A DNA stretch of 64,000 bases from NCBI RefSeq assembly GCF_017355525.1, contig NZ_CP067395.1:2914001-2978000 (forward strand), in the 5' to 3' direction. The DNA is from Lysobacter enzymogenes (GTDB lineage Bacteria > Pseudomonadota > Gammaproteobacteria > Xanthomonadales > Xanthomonadaceae). The position numbers and the translations under genes are program-made. Position 1 is the first letter of the stretch. Every line of letters begins with the position of its first letter. The notes beneath the pieces are model-generated. The model did no database searches, was not told the origin of the DNA, and was given only the letters and a program-made list of their open reading frames with translations. Shown here one piece after another: positions 26,115-34,571 of this stretch.

Positions 26115-27953
26115 TCAAACCGCTCCCGGCACCGGCTGCAACGACGCCAGCAGCGCCCCGCGCCCCGCATGCGCGCCCAGCGCCGGCCCGGTTTCGACCA
26201 GGAAGGCCTGCTCCAGATCGAGCCGCCGCCGCAACGCCTCCAGCAGCCGCTCGCCGTCCTCGCGCGCGTCGCAGTGGCCGACGATGGCGCGCCAGCGCTG
26301 CCCGCGCGGCGTGCGCCGGGCGATGTAGCCGGCGAACGCCTCCGGCGCGCCGGCGCGGGCGAACACCCCGCCGACCACGCCGAGGCGGCCGTCGGCGCGG
26401 ATCCGCGCGATCGGGGTCAGCCCGGTCCAGCGCACCAGCCGCCCGGCCCACGGCGGGATCCGGCCGCCGCGCACCGCGTGCGAGATGTCGCGCGCCATCG
26501 CCCAGGTCGCGGTCAGCGGCTTGAGCCGCTCCAGTTCGGCCAGCACCGCGTCCGCGGCGATCCCGTCGGCGGCCAGTTCGGCCGCGCGCCAGGCCAGCAG
26601 CGCCTGGCCGCCGGCGGCGTTGCCGGTGTCGAACACCCGCACCCGCCGCGCATCGCTGCGCGCGGCGGCCTGTTCGCCGGCCTGCAAGGTGCCGGAGACC
26701 GCGCGCGACAGGCCCACGTACAGCACCTGTTCGCGATGGCCGAGCAGGAAATCGAAGACCCGGCGGAAATCGCCCGGCGGCGGCTGACTGGTGCGCGGCA
26801 GCTCGCCGCCGGCGGCCATGCGCCGGTAGAACTCGGCGGTGCTGAGCCCGGCCTTGTCGAGATAGTCGCGGCCGTCCACCGACACCCGCACCGGCACCAG
26901 CGCGATGCGGTAGCGCTCGGCCAGTTCCTCGGGCAGATCGGCGGCGCTGTCGGTGGCCACCGCCAACGCCTGCGCACGCTCGATGCTGCGCTGCTGGGCG
27001 AGCATGTCGTCGGCCTTCATGCCTTCGACCGAACCGAACCTTGCGCAGACGTCGAACAGCGCCTGCGGCGCGCCGACGTGGCCGTGCACGCGCATGCGTG
27101 TGGCGCCGCCGGCGAGCACCAGCGAATCGGCGCCGATCGCCTCAAGCGCGTCGCGCAGCGCCTCGCGCGGCAAGCCCTCGCCGAGCAGCAGGCATTCGCT
27201 GCACCAGCGCTTGAGCGGGTCGACCGCGTCGTGCGCGGCCGGCACCGCCTCGCCGTGGCCGTGTTCGTGTCCGCAGGCCTCGTTGGCCGCGGCCGCCGCC
27301 GCGCGCATGCGCAGCGCGCGCGGGCCGCCGTCGACGAATTCGGCGATGCCTTCGAGCAGGTCGACGAAGCCCTGCGCGCCGGCGTCGACCACCCCGGCGC
27401 GCTGCAGCACCGCCATCTGCGACGGCGTGCGCGCCAGCGCGCTGCGCGCACGCGCCAGGGCCTGGACGAAGCCCGGGCGCGGGTCGCCGTCGGCGCTGGC
27501 GCGCGCGGCCTCGTCGAGGGCGTCGGCGAAGGCGTTGATGACGCTGAGGATGGTGCCCTCGACCGGATGCGCCAGCGCCGCGCGCGCGTTGCCGGCGCCG
27601 TGGCGCACCGCCGCGGCCAGGGTCGCCGCGTCCAGCACGGGTTGGGCGCGCGCGTACTCGGCCACGCCGAACAGGAACTGGGCCAGGATCGCCCCGGAAT
27701 TGCCGCGTGCGCCGTCGATGGCGTCGTCGCCGACCTGCCTGAGCAACTCGCCGATGTGCCGGCTGCGCCGGCTCAGCGCCCCGTTCAGCAGGCTGCCCAG
27801 GGTGTAGGCCAGGTTGCTGCCGGTGTCGCCGTCGGCGACCGGGAAGACGTTGATGCGGTTGAGCGCGTCGCGCCCGGCGATGACCCGGCGCGCGCCGGCG
27901 ATCAAGGCCCGGCGCAGGGCCGGGGCGGTCAACGGCGGGCGGGGCGTCGGCAT
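26115..27953 (-). CDS. DhaL (DAK2)-DegV fusion protein, FakA-FakB-like fatty acid kinase
   Basis: A 612-residue cytoplasmic protein. The N-terminal DhaL domain (1-200) has the Mg-ATP motif 'NVFPVADGDTGSNLAY' (Asp41, Asp43, Asn47) and 'DGARGNSGAILAQFL'. A middle region (about 225-325, 'CSECLLLGEGLP', 'MRVHGHVGAPQALF') resembles the FakA middle domain. A complete DegV fatty-acid-binding domain spans 329-612 ('VATDSAADLPEELAERY', 'RTSQPPPGDF', 'SRAVSGTLQAGEQAA'). In Gram-positives FakA and FakB are separate proteins that together phosphorylate fatty acids; here both are in one chain. The ATG at 27953 is the best start; the frame is open much further upstream with no support. Confidence 0.82.
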   Translation of the reverse strand: MPTPRPPLTAPALRRALIAGARRVIAGRDALNRINVFPVADGDTGSNLAYTLGSLLNGALSRRSRHIGELLRQVGDDAIDGARGNSGAILAQFLFGVAEYARAQPVLDAATLAAAVRHGAGNARAALAHPVEGTILSVINAFADALDEAARASADGDPRPGFVQALARARSALARTPSQMAVLQRAGVVDAGAQGFVDLLEGIAEFVDGGPRALRMRAAAAAANEACGHEHGHGEAVPAAHDAVDPLKRWCSECLLLGEGLPREALRDALEAIGADSLVLAGGATRMRVHGHVGAPQALFDVCARFGSVEGMKADDMLAQQRSIERAQALAVATDSAADLPEELAERYRIALVPVRVSVDGRDYLDKAGLSTAEFYRRMAAGGELPRTSQPPPGDFRRVFDFLLGHREQVLYVGLSRAVSGTLQAGEQAAARSDARRVRVFDTGNAAGGQALLAWRAAELAADGIAADAVLAELERLKPLTATWAMARDISHAVRGGRIPPWAGRLVRWTGLTPIARIRADGRLGVVGGVFARAGAPEAFAGYIARRTPRGQRWRAIVGHCDAREDGERLLEALRRRLDLEQAFLVETGPALGAHAGRGALLASLQPVPGAV

Positions 27954-28104
27954 GAACGGGAGTCTGGCGCAAATGCGTGCCACGGTTTGCTGCGGCGCAC
28001 AATGGGCGCCGCCGCGAGCCGCCGGATTCGGTACGGTTTTCGCGTTATAGTCGGCAACTGCCACGACCCCCGGGCGGGGTCGCGCCGCTCCCAAGGATTC
28101 CGCC

Positions 28105-28383
28105 ATGTTACGGATCTGCCTGTGCCTGCTGTTCCTGTCCGCGAGCCTGGCGGTGACGCATGCGAGCGCGCGCGAGGTCAGCAAGCTCAGCCCGAACGAC
28201 GCCTGCTCCAGCAGCAACGCGGCGGCCAAGGACGTCCCGGCGCGGGCCCAGTCGCGCGGCGGCAATCCGCCGCAGACCGCGCGCGACACCAAGGCCAAGC
28301 CCAGCGTGCATAGCGACAGCGACAGCGGCAACCGGCTGCAGTCGCCGCGCTGGCATAATTTCCTGCCGGGCATGTTCCGCTGA
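28105..28383 (+). CDS. Small secreted hypothetical protein
   Basis: A 92-residue precursor with a clear signal peptide ('ICLCLLFLSASLAVTHASA', cleavage near residue 22) and a short polar mature part rich in Ser, Asn and Lys with a single Cys ('DACSSSNAAAK'), ending 'WHNFLPGMFR'. AAGGA lies 7 nt before the ATG. It is divergent from the DhaL-DegV gene with about 150 nt between them, which must hold both promoters. I do not recognise the family. Confidence 0.6.
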   Translation: MLRICLCLLFLSASLAVTHASAREVSKLSPNDACSSSNAAAKDVPARAQSRGGNPPQTARDTKAKPSVHSDSDSGNRLQSPRWHNFLPGMFR

Positions 28384-28419
28384 CGCGCGACGCTTAGCCC
28401 GCCTTTCGCCGGGTCCGCC

Positions 28420-29166
28420 TTGTTCGAGTTCCTGCGCCGCCTGCGGCGGCCCGCCGTCATCGACGATGCCCTGTGGCGCGACACCGTCGCCGCGGTGCCG
28501 TGGGCGCAAGCGCTCGACGCGCCGCGCCGCGAGCGCCTGCGCGAACTGGCCGCGCGCTTCCTGCACGAAAAAACCATCAGCGCGATCGGCGAGTTCGAAC
28601 TCGCCGACCTGCAACGCGCGCAGTTGGCGACCTTGTGCTGCCTGCCGCTGCTGGAGTTCGGCAGCGAAGGCCTGCGCGGCTGGTCGCAGCTGATCGTCTA
28701 TCCCGAGGCGTTCCGGGTCGGCCGCACCCACCTCGACGCGGCCGGCGTGCTGCACGAATGGGAAGACGAGTTGATCGGCGAATCCTGGGACGCCGGCCCT
28801 TTGATCCTGTCCTGGGCCGACGTCGCCGCCGACTGCGCCGACCCGCGCGCCGGCTTCTGCGTGGCCGCGCACGAGATGGCGCACAAGCTCGACGTGCTCG
28901 ACGGCGCGCTCGACGGCACCCCGCCGCTGCCGCGGCCGTGGCAACGCGAATGGGCGCGCGATTTCCAGAGCGCGTACGACGCGTTCATCGAGGAGGTCGA
29001 CAGCGGGCGCGAGACCTTGATCGATCCGTATGCGGGCGAAGCGCCGGAAGAATTCTTCGCCGTCGCCACCGAGTACCACTTCAGCGATCCGCAGTTGCTG
29101 CGCGAGGCGATGCCGGAGGTGGCCGAGCATTTGCGGCGGTTGTATGGGGCGTCGCCGTTCGCTTGA
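28420..29166 (+). CDS. mtfA: M90 family metallopeptidase, MtfA-like
   Basis: A 248-residue zinc protein with the motif HEMAH at 151-155 ('VAAHEMAHKLDVLDG') and a downstream Glu-rich helix 'APEEFFAVATEYHF', as in MtfA of E. coli, which binds the repressor Mlc and has aminopeptidase activity. The hydrophobic N-terminus 'MFEFLRRLRR' and 'LIVYPEAF' are also family features. It starts at TTG 28420, 36 nt after the small secreted gene, with no strong ribosome-binding site, so a slightly different start is possible. Whether a sugar-PTS link exists here cannot be told. Confidence 0.85.
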   Translation: MFEFLRRLRRPAVIDDALWRDTVAAVPWAQALDAPRRERLRELAARFLHEKTISAIGEFELADLQRAQLATLCCLPLLEFGSEGLRGWSQLIVYPEAFRVGRTHLDAAGVLHEWEDELIGESWDAGPLILSWADVAADCADPRAGFCVAAHEMAHKLDVLDGALDGTPPLPRPWQREWARDFQSAYDAFIEEVDSGRETLIDPYAGEAPEEFFAVATEYHFSDPQLLREAMPEVAEHLRRLYGASPFA

Positions 29167-29223
29167 GGATGCGGCGGCTGGCGTCGATGCCGCAATAGGC
29201 TGGCGGCGTCGTTGACGACGATT

Positions 29224-29296
29224 CGCGGTCGCGGCTTGCGCCGCTCCTACAGGTAGATCGCGTTTTCCTGTAGGAGCGGCGCAAGCCGCGACCGCG
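29224..29296. repeat. REP-like element, family A, perfect inverted pair
   Basis: Two exactly complementary 30-nt arms (29224-29253 and 29267-29296) built on GTAGGAGCGGCGCAAGCCGC flank a 13-nt spacer. In transcripts this would form a long perfect hairpin. It lies between the convergent mtfA and sensor kinase genes. Confidence 0.75.
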
Positions 29297-29357
29297 ACAA
29301 CACACCTACATCGAAATCCTCGCGGCGCCCGCGCTCTCCCGCGCCGTGCCCACCCGC

Positions 29358-30764
29358 TCACAACCCCGGCGGCAACTTCACTTCGAACCGCGTACCGCCG
29401 AGTTCTTCGGACGCGATGACATCGAGCGTCCCGCGATACCCGCGCACCAGATCCTGCACGATCGCCAGACCGATGCCGTGGCCCTGCACGCGCTCGTCGC
29501 CGCGCACGCCGCGCTGCAGGATCGTGGCGACCTTCTCGGCCGGAATGCCCGGGCCGTCGTCGTCGACCGCGAGCAACAAACCGGGACGCCGGTTGGACGC
29601 GGTCTCGCCGGGCTTGACCGTCAGCAGCACCCGCGAATTGGCCCACTTGAACGCGTTTTCCAGCAGGTTGCCGAGCAGTTCCTGCAGATCGCCCGGCTCG
29701 CCGTGGAACTGCACGCCGTCGGCCAGATCGAACTCGCACAGGATGCCCTTGGACGCGTACACCTTCTCCAGCCCGCGCACGATTTCCTCGGCGTGCGGCT
29801 CGATCGCGATCGGCGCAGCGAACAAGGCGTGGCCGCCGGACGCGGCGCGCGCGAGCTGGTACGACACCAGCTCGTTCATGCGCCGCAGTTGCAGGTTCAA
29901 GTCCTCGCGCAGCTCCGGATCCAGCGGCGCGCCGTTGCGGTCGTCCAGGCGCGCGTGCAGCACCGCCAGCGGCGTTTTCAGGCTGTGCGCGAGGTCGGCC
30001 AGGGTGTTGCGCTGGCGGTCGAGGTTCTCGCGCTCGCTCTCGATGAAGGCGTTGATGCTCTCGGTCAGCGGCTCCAGCTCGCGCGGATGGCGCTCGCTCA
30101 TGCGCGAGGCCGCGCCGCGCTGCACGCGCTTGAGCTCCTCGATCACGCGCTGCAACGGACGCAGGCTCCACTGCATGATCAATGCCTGCAACAGCAGCAG
30201 GATCACGCCGGCGCCGCCGAGATAGCGCCACAGCGCCTGGCGGAACACGCCGACCTGATGGCGCAGCTCGCTGGTGTCCTCGAGGATGTAAATCGTGTAC
30301 TGGAACTCGCTCTTGGGATCGCCGTCGACGCTCCAGATCAGGCCGCGCCCGTAGCGGTACGCCTCGCCGGACTTGCCGTTGATCTCGGTCAGCGACAGCG
30401 GGCCTTCGAAGGACTCCTCGGCGGCCTTGAGCATGCCGCCGTCGGGCAGCACCGGCCCCTGCGCCGACATCGAATCCCAATGCCCGTTGGGCAGGATCAC
30501 TTCCGCGTACAGGCCGCTGCCCGGACGGTCGAAACGCGGGTCCGGCGGGTCGTAGGGCGGGATGATTTCGCCGCCGCGGCCGAAGTCGGTGTCGGCGGCG
30601 TAGGCCAGCGCATAGCTGGTCAGGCGCTGGCGCAGGTTGTTCTCGGCGGTTTCCAGGAATGCCCGGTCCAGGGCGACGCCGGCCAGGGCCAGGAACGCGA
30701 GCAGGCCGAGGCTGGCGGCCAGCAACTGGCGCGCGCGCAGCGAGCGGGGTTGGCCCCAGCTCAT
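29358..30764 (-). CDS. PhoQ-like sensor histidine kinase
   Basis: A 468-residue membrane kinase: TM1 (about 12-34), a periplasmic sensor domain of about 140 residues with acidic patches, TM2 (about 179-198), a HAMP-like segment, a HisKA domain with His260 ('LADLAHSLKTPLAVLHARL') and an HATPase_c domain ('LLGNLLENAFKWA', 'DDDGPGIP', 'GHGIGLAIVQDLV'). 'HSLKTPL' is the PhoQ-type H box. It lies 190 nt downstream of its regulator rather than overlapping it. The predicted signal (Mg2+, acid or cationic peptide) is family knowledge only. Confidence 0.85.
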   Translation of the reverse strand: MSWGQPRSLRARQLLAASLGLLAFLALAGVALDRAFLETAENNLRQRLTSYALAYAADTDFGRGGEIIPPYDPPDPRFDRPGSGLYAEVILPNGHWDSMSAQGPVLPDGGMLKAAEESFEGPLSLTEINGKSGEAYRYGRGLIWSVDGDPKSEFQYTIYILEDTSELRHQVGVFRQALWRYLGGAGVILLLLQALIMQWSLRPLQRVIEELKRVQRGAASRMSERHPRELEPLTESINAFIESERENLDRQRNTLADLAHSLKTPLAVLHARLDDRNGAPLDPELREDLNLQLRRMNELVSYQLARAASGGHALFAAPIAIEPHAEEIVRGLEKVYASKGILCEFDLADGVQFHGEPGDLQELLGNLLENAFKWANSRVLLTVKPGETASNRRPGLLLAVDDDGPGIPAEKVATILQRGVRGDERVQGHGIGLAIVQDLVRGYRGTLDVIASEELGGTRFEVKLPPGL

Positions 30765-30954
30765 GGCGATGCGTGGGCCGTCCGGCCCGCTGCGGTGGAA
30801 GACGCGGGCCGCATGGGTCCGAACTGCTCCTGGGACCGAACTGGGAGAAAGTGCTTGCCGCCGCGAATGCGGCGGCCTATTGGATCGCCGCCGTGCGAAA
30901 CCTGTCAATCGGCGGACGATGGCGCCGCGAGGGGCGCGTCAGCGGACGGACAGC

Positions 30955-31638
30955 TCAGTCGCCGCTGCGGGGGATGGCGAAACGGTAGCCGCGGCCGCGC
31001 ACGGTCTCGATCGGCTTGAGCGCGCCGTCCGGATCGAGCTTCTTGCGCAGACGGCCGATGAAGACTTCCAGCACGTTGGAGTCGCGGTCGAAATCCTGCT
31101 GGTAGATGTGCTCGGTCAGGTCGGCCTTCGAGACCAGCTCGCCGGCGTGCATCATCAGATATTCCAGCACCTTGTATTCGTAGCTGGTCAGATCGACGTT
31201 GCCGCCGTTGACGCTGACCGTCTGCGCGGCCAGGTCGAGCATCACCGGGCCGCATTCCAGGGTCGGCTTGCTCCAGCCGGCGGCGCGGCGGACCAGGGCG
31301 TTGAGGCGCGCCAGCAGTTCTTCGACGTGGAAGGGCTTGACCAGATAATCGTCGGCGCCCTGCTTGAGGCCTTCGACCTTGTCCTGCCAGCTCGAACGCG
31401 CGGTCAGGATCAGCACCGGGAATTTCTTGCCCTCGTCGCGCAGGGCCTTGATCAGTTCCATGCCCGACATCTTGGGCAGGCCCAGGTCGATGATGCCCAG
31501 GTCGAACGGCACTTCGCGGCCCATGTACAGGCCCTCCTCGCCGTCTTGCGCGGCATCGACCGCGAAGCCCTCGCGCTTGAGGCGCGCGGCCAGGGTCTCG
31601 CGCAGCGGCGCTTCGTCTTCGACCAGCAGAATTCGCAT
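30955..31638 (-). CDS. PhoP-like response regulator (OmpR family)
   Basis: A 227-residue regulator: receiver domain with Asp51 ('DLGIIDLGLPKMSG'), 'LILTARSSWQDKVEGLK', and Lys in 'DDYLVKPFHVEELL', plus a winged-helix output domain ('LTSYEYKVLEYLMMHAGELV', 'DSNVLEVFIGRLRKKL'). 'DFDRDSNVLEVFIGRLRKKL' is the PhoP-subgroup recognition helix. The ATG at 31638 has GGGAG upstream; a GTG two codons earlier is an alternative. It is preceded by a PepSY-like gene and followed by the PhoQ-like kinase, in one orientation. Confidence 0.88.
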   Translation of the reverse strand: MRILLVEDEAPLRETLAARLKREGFAVDAAQDGEEGLYMGREVPFDLGIIDLGLPKMSGMELIKALRDEGKKFPVLILTARSSWQDKVEGLKQGADDYLVKPFHVEELLARLNALVRRAAGWSKPTLECGPVMLDLAAQTVSVNGGNVDLTSYEYKVLEYLMMHAGELVSKADLTEHIYQQDFDRDSNVLEVFIGRLRKKLDPDGALKPIETVRGRGYRFAIPRSGD

Positions 31639-31699
31639 GGGCACTCCCTTGATAAATTGCGGCCCGACAGGATCGTTTTGCGGACCGTCGGAGCGAAGG

Positions 31700-32038
31700 T
31701 TAGTCGTTATTGTTGTCGTCGCGGCGTGTAGGGCGGTCGTCGTCGCGGCGCCCGCCCCGTTGCTGCGGGTCGTCCATGTATACCCGGACCCGGCCGCTGG
31801 AATCGACCACTTTCACCCGATTGACGTCGCGGCCGTCGAAGGGAACGCGCTCGGCGCTCAAGACCTGGCCGCCGCCGCTCTCGCGCTCGAACCGACGTAC
31901 CGAGTCGGACAGGGAGCTGCGTTCCTCGCGGCGCTCGTGCCCGCGCCAGCGGCCGTCGTCGTGCTGCGCCCAGGCGTTGCCGGCCGCCAGAAAGGCGACG
32001 AGCAGCAGCGAAGGAGCACGGGCAGTGCGGAGGCGCAT
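31700..32038 (-). CDS. Secreted PepSY-like protein upstream of the PhoPQ-like system
   Basis: A 112-residue precursor with a signal peptide ('APSLLLVAFLAAGNAWA', cleavage near residue 24), a PepSY-like segment ('LSDSVRRFERESGGGQVLSA' through 'VKVVDSSGRVRVYMDD') and a highly charged Arg/Asp/Asn tail ('RRDDDRPTRRDDNNND'). It is 61 nt upstream of the response regulator and probably heads the same operon. PepSY proteins of this size are periplasmic inhibitors or sensors; a role in signalling to the kinase is inference. Confidence 0.68.
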   Translation of the reverse strand: MRLRTARAPSLLLVAFLAAGNAWAQHDDGRWRGHERREERSSLSDSVRRFERESGGGQVLSAERVPFDGRDVNRVKVVDSSGRVRVYMDDPQQRGGRRDDDRPTRRDDNNND

Positions 32039-32217
32039 GGCGTTCGTGACGAGTCCCCGGCGGAACGATATGGTGGCGAATAAGCGACGTGCCGGCATTT
32101 TCGGAACGCAGCGGTGAATCCGATCTGAACTTTCCCGGGCCTTCCGGGCGGCATTCAGCCCGTGCGGAACCGGGTCACATCGTAGCCGTGCGGACGGTTG
32201 CCGGGCCCGCGCGGCGC

Positions 32218-33144
32218 TCAGAACACCTCGCCGACGCAGCAGCGCAGCGAGCCGCCGGCGGCCTCGATCGCGTCCAGCTCGACCGCGGCCACGGCGAATC
32301 CGGCCGCCGCCAGCGCCTGTTGGGTGGCCGGGCGGGCCGCGCGGGCGGCGCCGGCGCTCATCCAGACCGTATACGTCGACAGGGCGATCGCGTTGGCGAC
32401 GAAACCGGCCTGCTCGGCCGCGTCGAGCACGATCCCGCGCGGGCCGTAGAACCCGGCGATGGCCGCGGCCACCGCCGGATCGGCGAAGCCGGCGGGGCTG
32501 ACCAGCGCGGCGCGGCCGGCCAGCACCGCCAGCACCACATTGGTGTGGTATTCGCCGGGGGCCAGGTCGAACAACAGGGTCGCGCGCAGGCCGAAGGCCT
32601 CGTGCATCAGCGCCGCGCCGCGCTCGTCGCAGCGCTCCGACAGCCCGGCGTAGCCGAGGCCGCGGGCGCGGTCGATCACCAGCGCGCCGGTCAGTTCGCA
32701 CGGGTGCGGCTGCTGCGACAGGTCGCGTTCTTCGTAGCCCAGCACCTGCTCGAAGAAGCGGCGGATGTCGGCGCGCCCGGCTTCGAGCTGGCGCACCGGA
32801 TGGCGCATGCGCCCGACCAGGTAGCGCGGGCCGGCGCCGGCCGCGCGCGCGGTGGCGAAGACGTTGTTGGGGAACAACGCGTCGGGGGTGGCGGCGTCGC
32901 CGGCGAAGCAGATCGTCGGCAGGGTCTGCGACAAGGCCAGATGCAGATCGCGGTGCTGGGCGCCGGCGCGGACGGGGTCGAAGTCCTCGGCCGCGGCCAT
33001 GTAGCGGTTGTCGCCGGCCGACTGCTCGGCGCGGGCGAAACCGTCCGGGGCGACCAGGAACGCCGCGCGCGCGGTGGCCGCGCCGAAGTCGGGCGCGAGG
33101 CCGCGGGCGTGGTCGAAGAAAGCGGTCGGGTCGCGGGTGATCAT
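32218..33144 (-). CDS. ctlX: Amidinotransferase-fold hydrolase, CtlX/citrulline-utilisation type
   Basis: A 308-residue pentein-fold protein: 'PDALFPNNVFAT' near residue 90, 'CELTGALVIDRARGLGYAGL', 'APGEYHTNVVLAVL' with the catalytic His, and the C-terminal 'GGSLRCCVGEVF' supplying the nucleophilic Cys. This set matches the CtlX subgroup related to dimethylarginine and arginine deiminases. The start at 33144 is the best-placed ATG, although its ribosome-binding site is weak. Arginase is encoded elsewhere in the window, so both could serve arginine turnover, but they are 13 kb apart. Confidence 0.78.
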   Translation of the reverse strand: MITRDPTAFFDHARGLAPDFGAATARAAFLVAPDGFARAEQSAGDNRYMAAAEDFDPVRAGAQHRDLHLALSQTLPTICFAGDAATPDALFPNNVFATARAAGAGPRYLVGRMRHPVRQLEAGRADIRRFFEQVLGYEERDLSQQPHPCELTGALVIDRARGLGYAGLSERCDERGAALMHEAFGLRATLLFDLAPGEYHTNVVLAVLAGRAALVSPAGFADPAVAAAIAGFYGPRGIVLDAAEQAGFVANAIALSTYTVWMSAGAARAARPATQQALAAAGFAVAAVELDAIEAAGGSLRCCVGEVF

Positions 33145-33218
33145 CGGTCGGCGCTCATGCGGACAATCGATACGCGGCGGCGCGGCCGCGCCGGCCACGG
33201 CAGGAACGGGACGCGCGC

Positions 33219-34253
<1,035 letters not shown>

Positions 34254-34571
34254 TGTAAGGCCTCGGGCGCGGGCGCCCCGGACGCGGCCGGTCGGCCCGG
34301 TGCGGCCGTCGCGGCTCGGCGCGCCTGCGGGTGCCACACCGCTCCGCCCTGCCTGGAGCGGTGCTGCGGCGAGCCGGCTTGCGCACAACCCCGTCCAGAC
34401 GGTTCGCCGGGTGTGCCTTGGATCGCCGAAAAACTGCGACTGTCTCTAGGCATTCGGCGCCGGATCTCGTCGGCGCGAGCGATCTTTACGTGTTTTTCAT
34501 CTGCGAAGGCAGAGCTTCAAGCAGCGCCTGGACGCGCCCAAGGGGGACGTCGGCCTACCGCCGCCATCGCT
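34254..34571 (+). other. Intergenic region between dusA and the lectin-DUF11 gene
   Basis: Divergent promoters must lie here. Near 34484-34502 there is a T-rich patch (TTACGTGTTTTTCATC) unlike the surrounding GC-rich DNA and a candidate promoter for the secreted protein. No gene or repeat is seen. Confidence 0.3.

Noticed and set aside
26085-28313. Long plus-strand frame opposite the DhaL-DegV gene
   Set aside because: Composition is Arg/Ala/Gln/His-rich without domains, while the minus strand has two complete conserved domains.
29224-29296. Rho-independent terminator or small RNA
   Set aside because: A perfect hairpin, but related copies elsewhere in the window show it is a dispersed REP-like repeat; it may still help terminate the two convergent genes.
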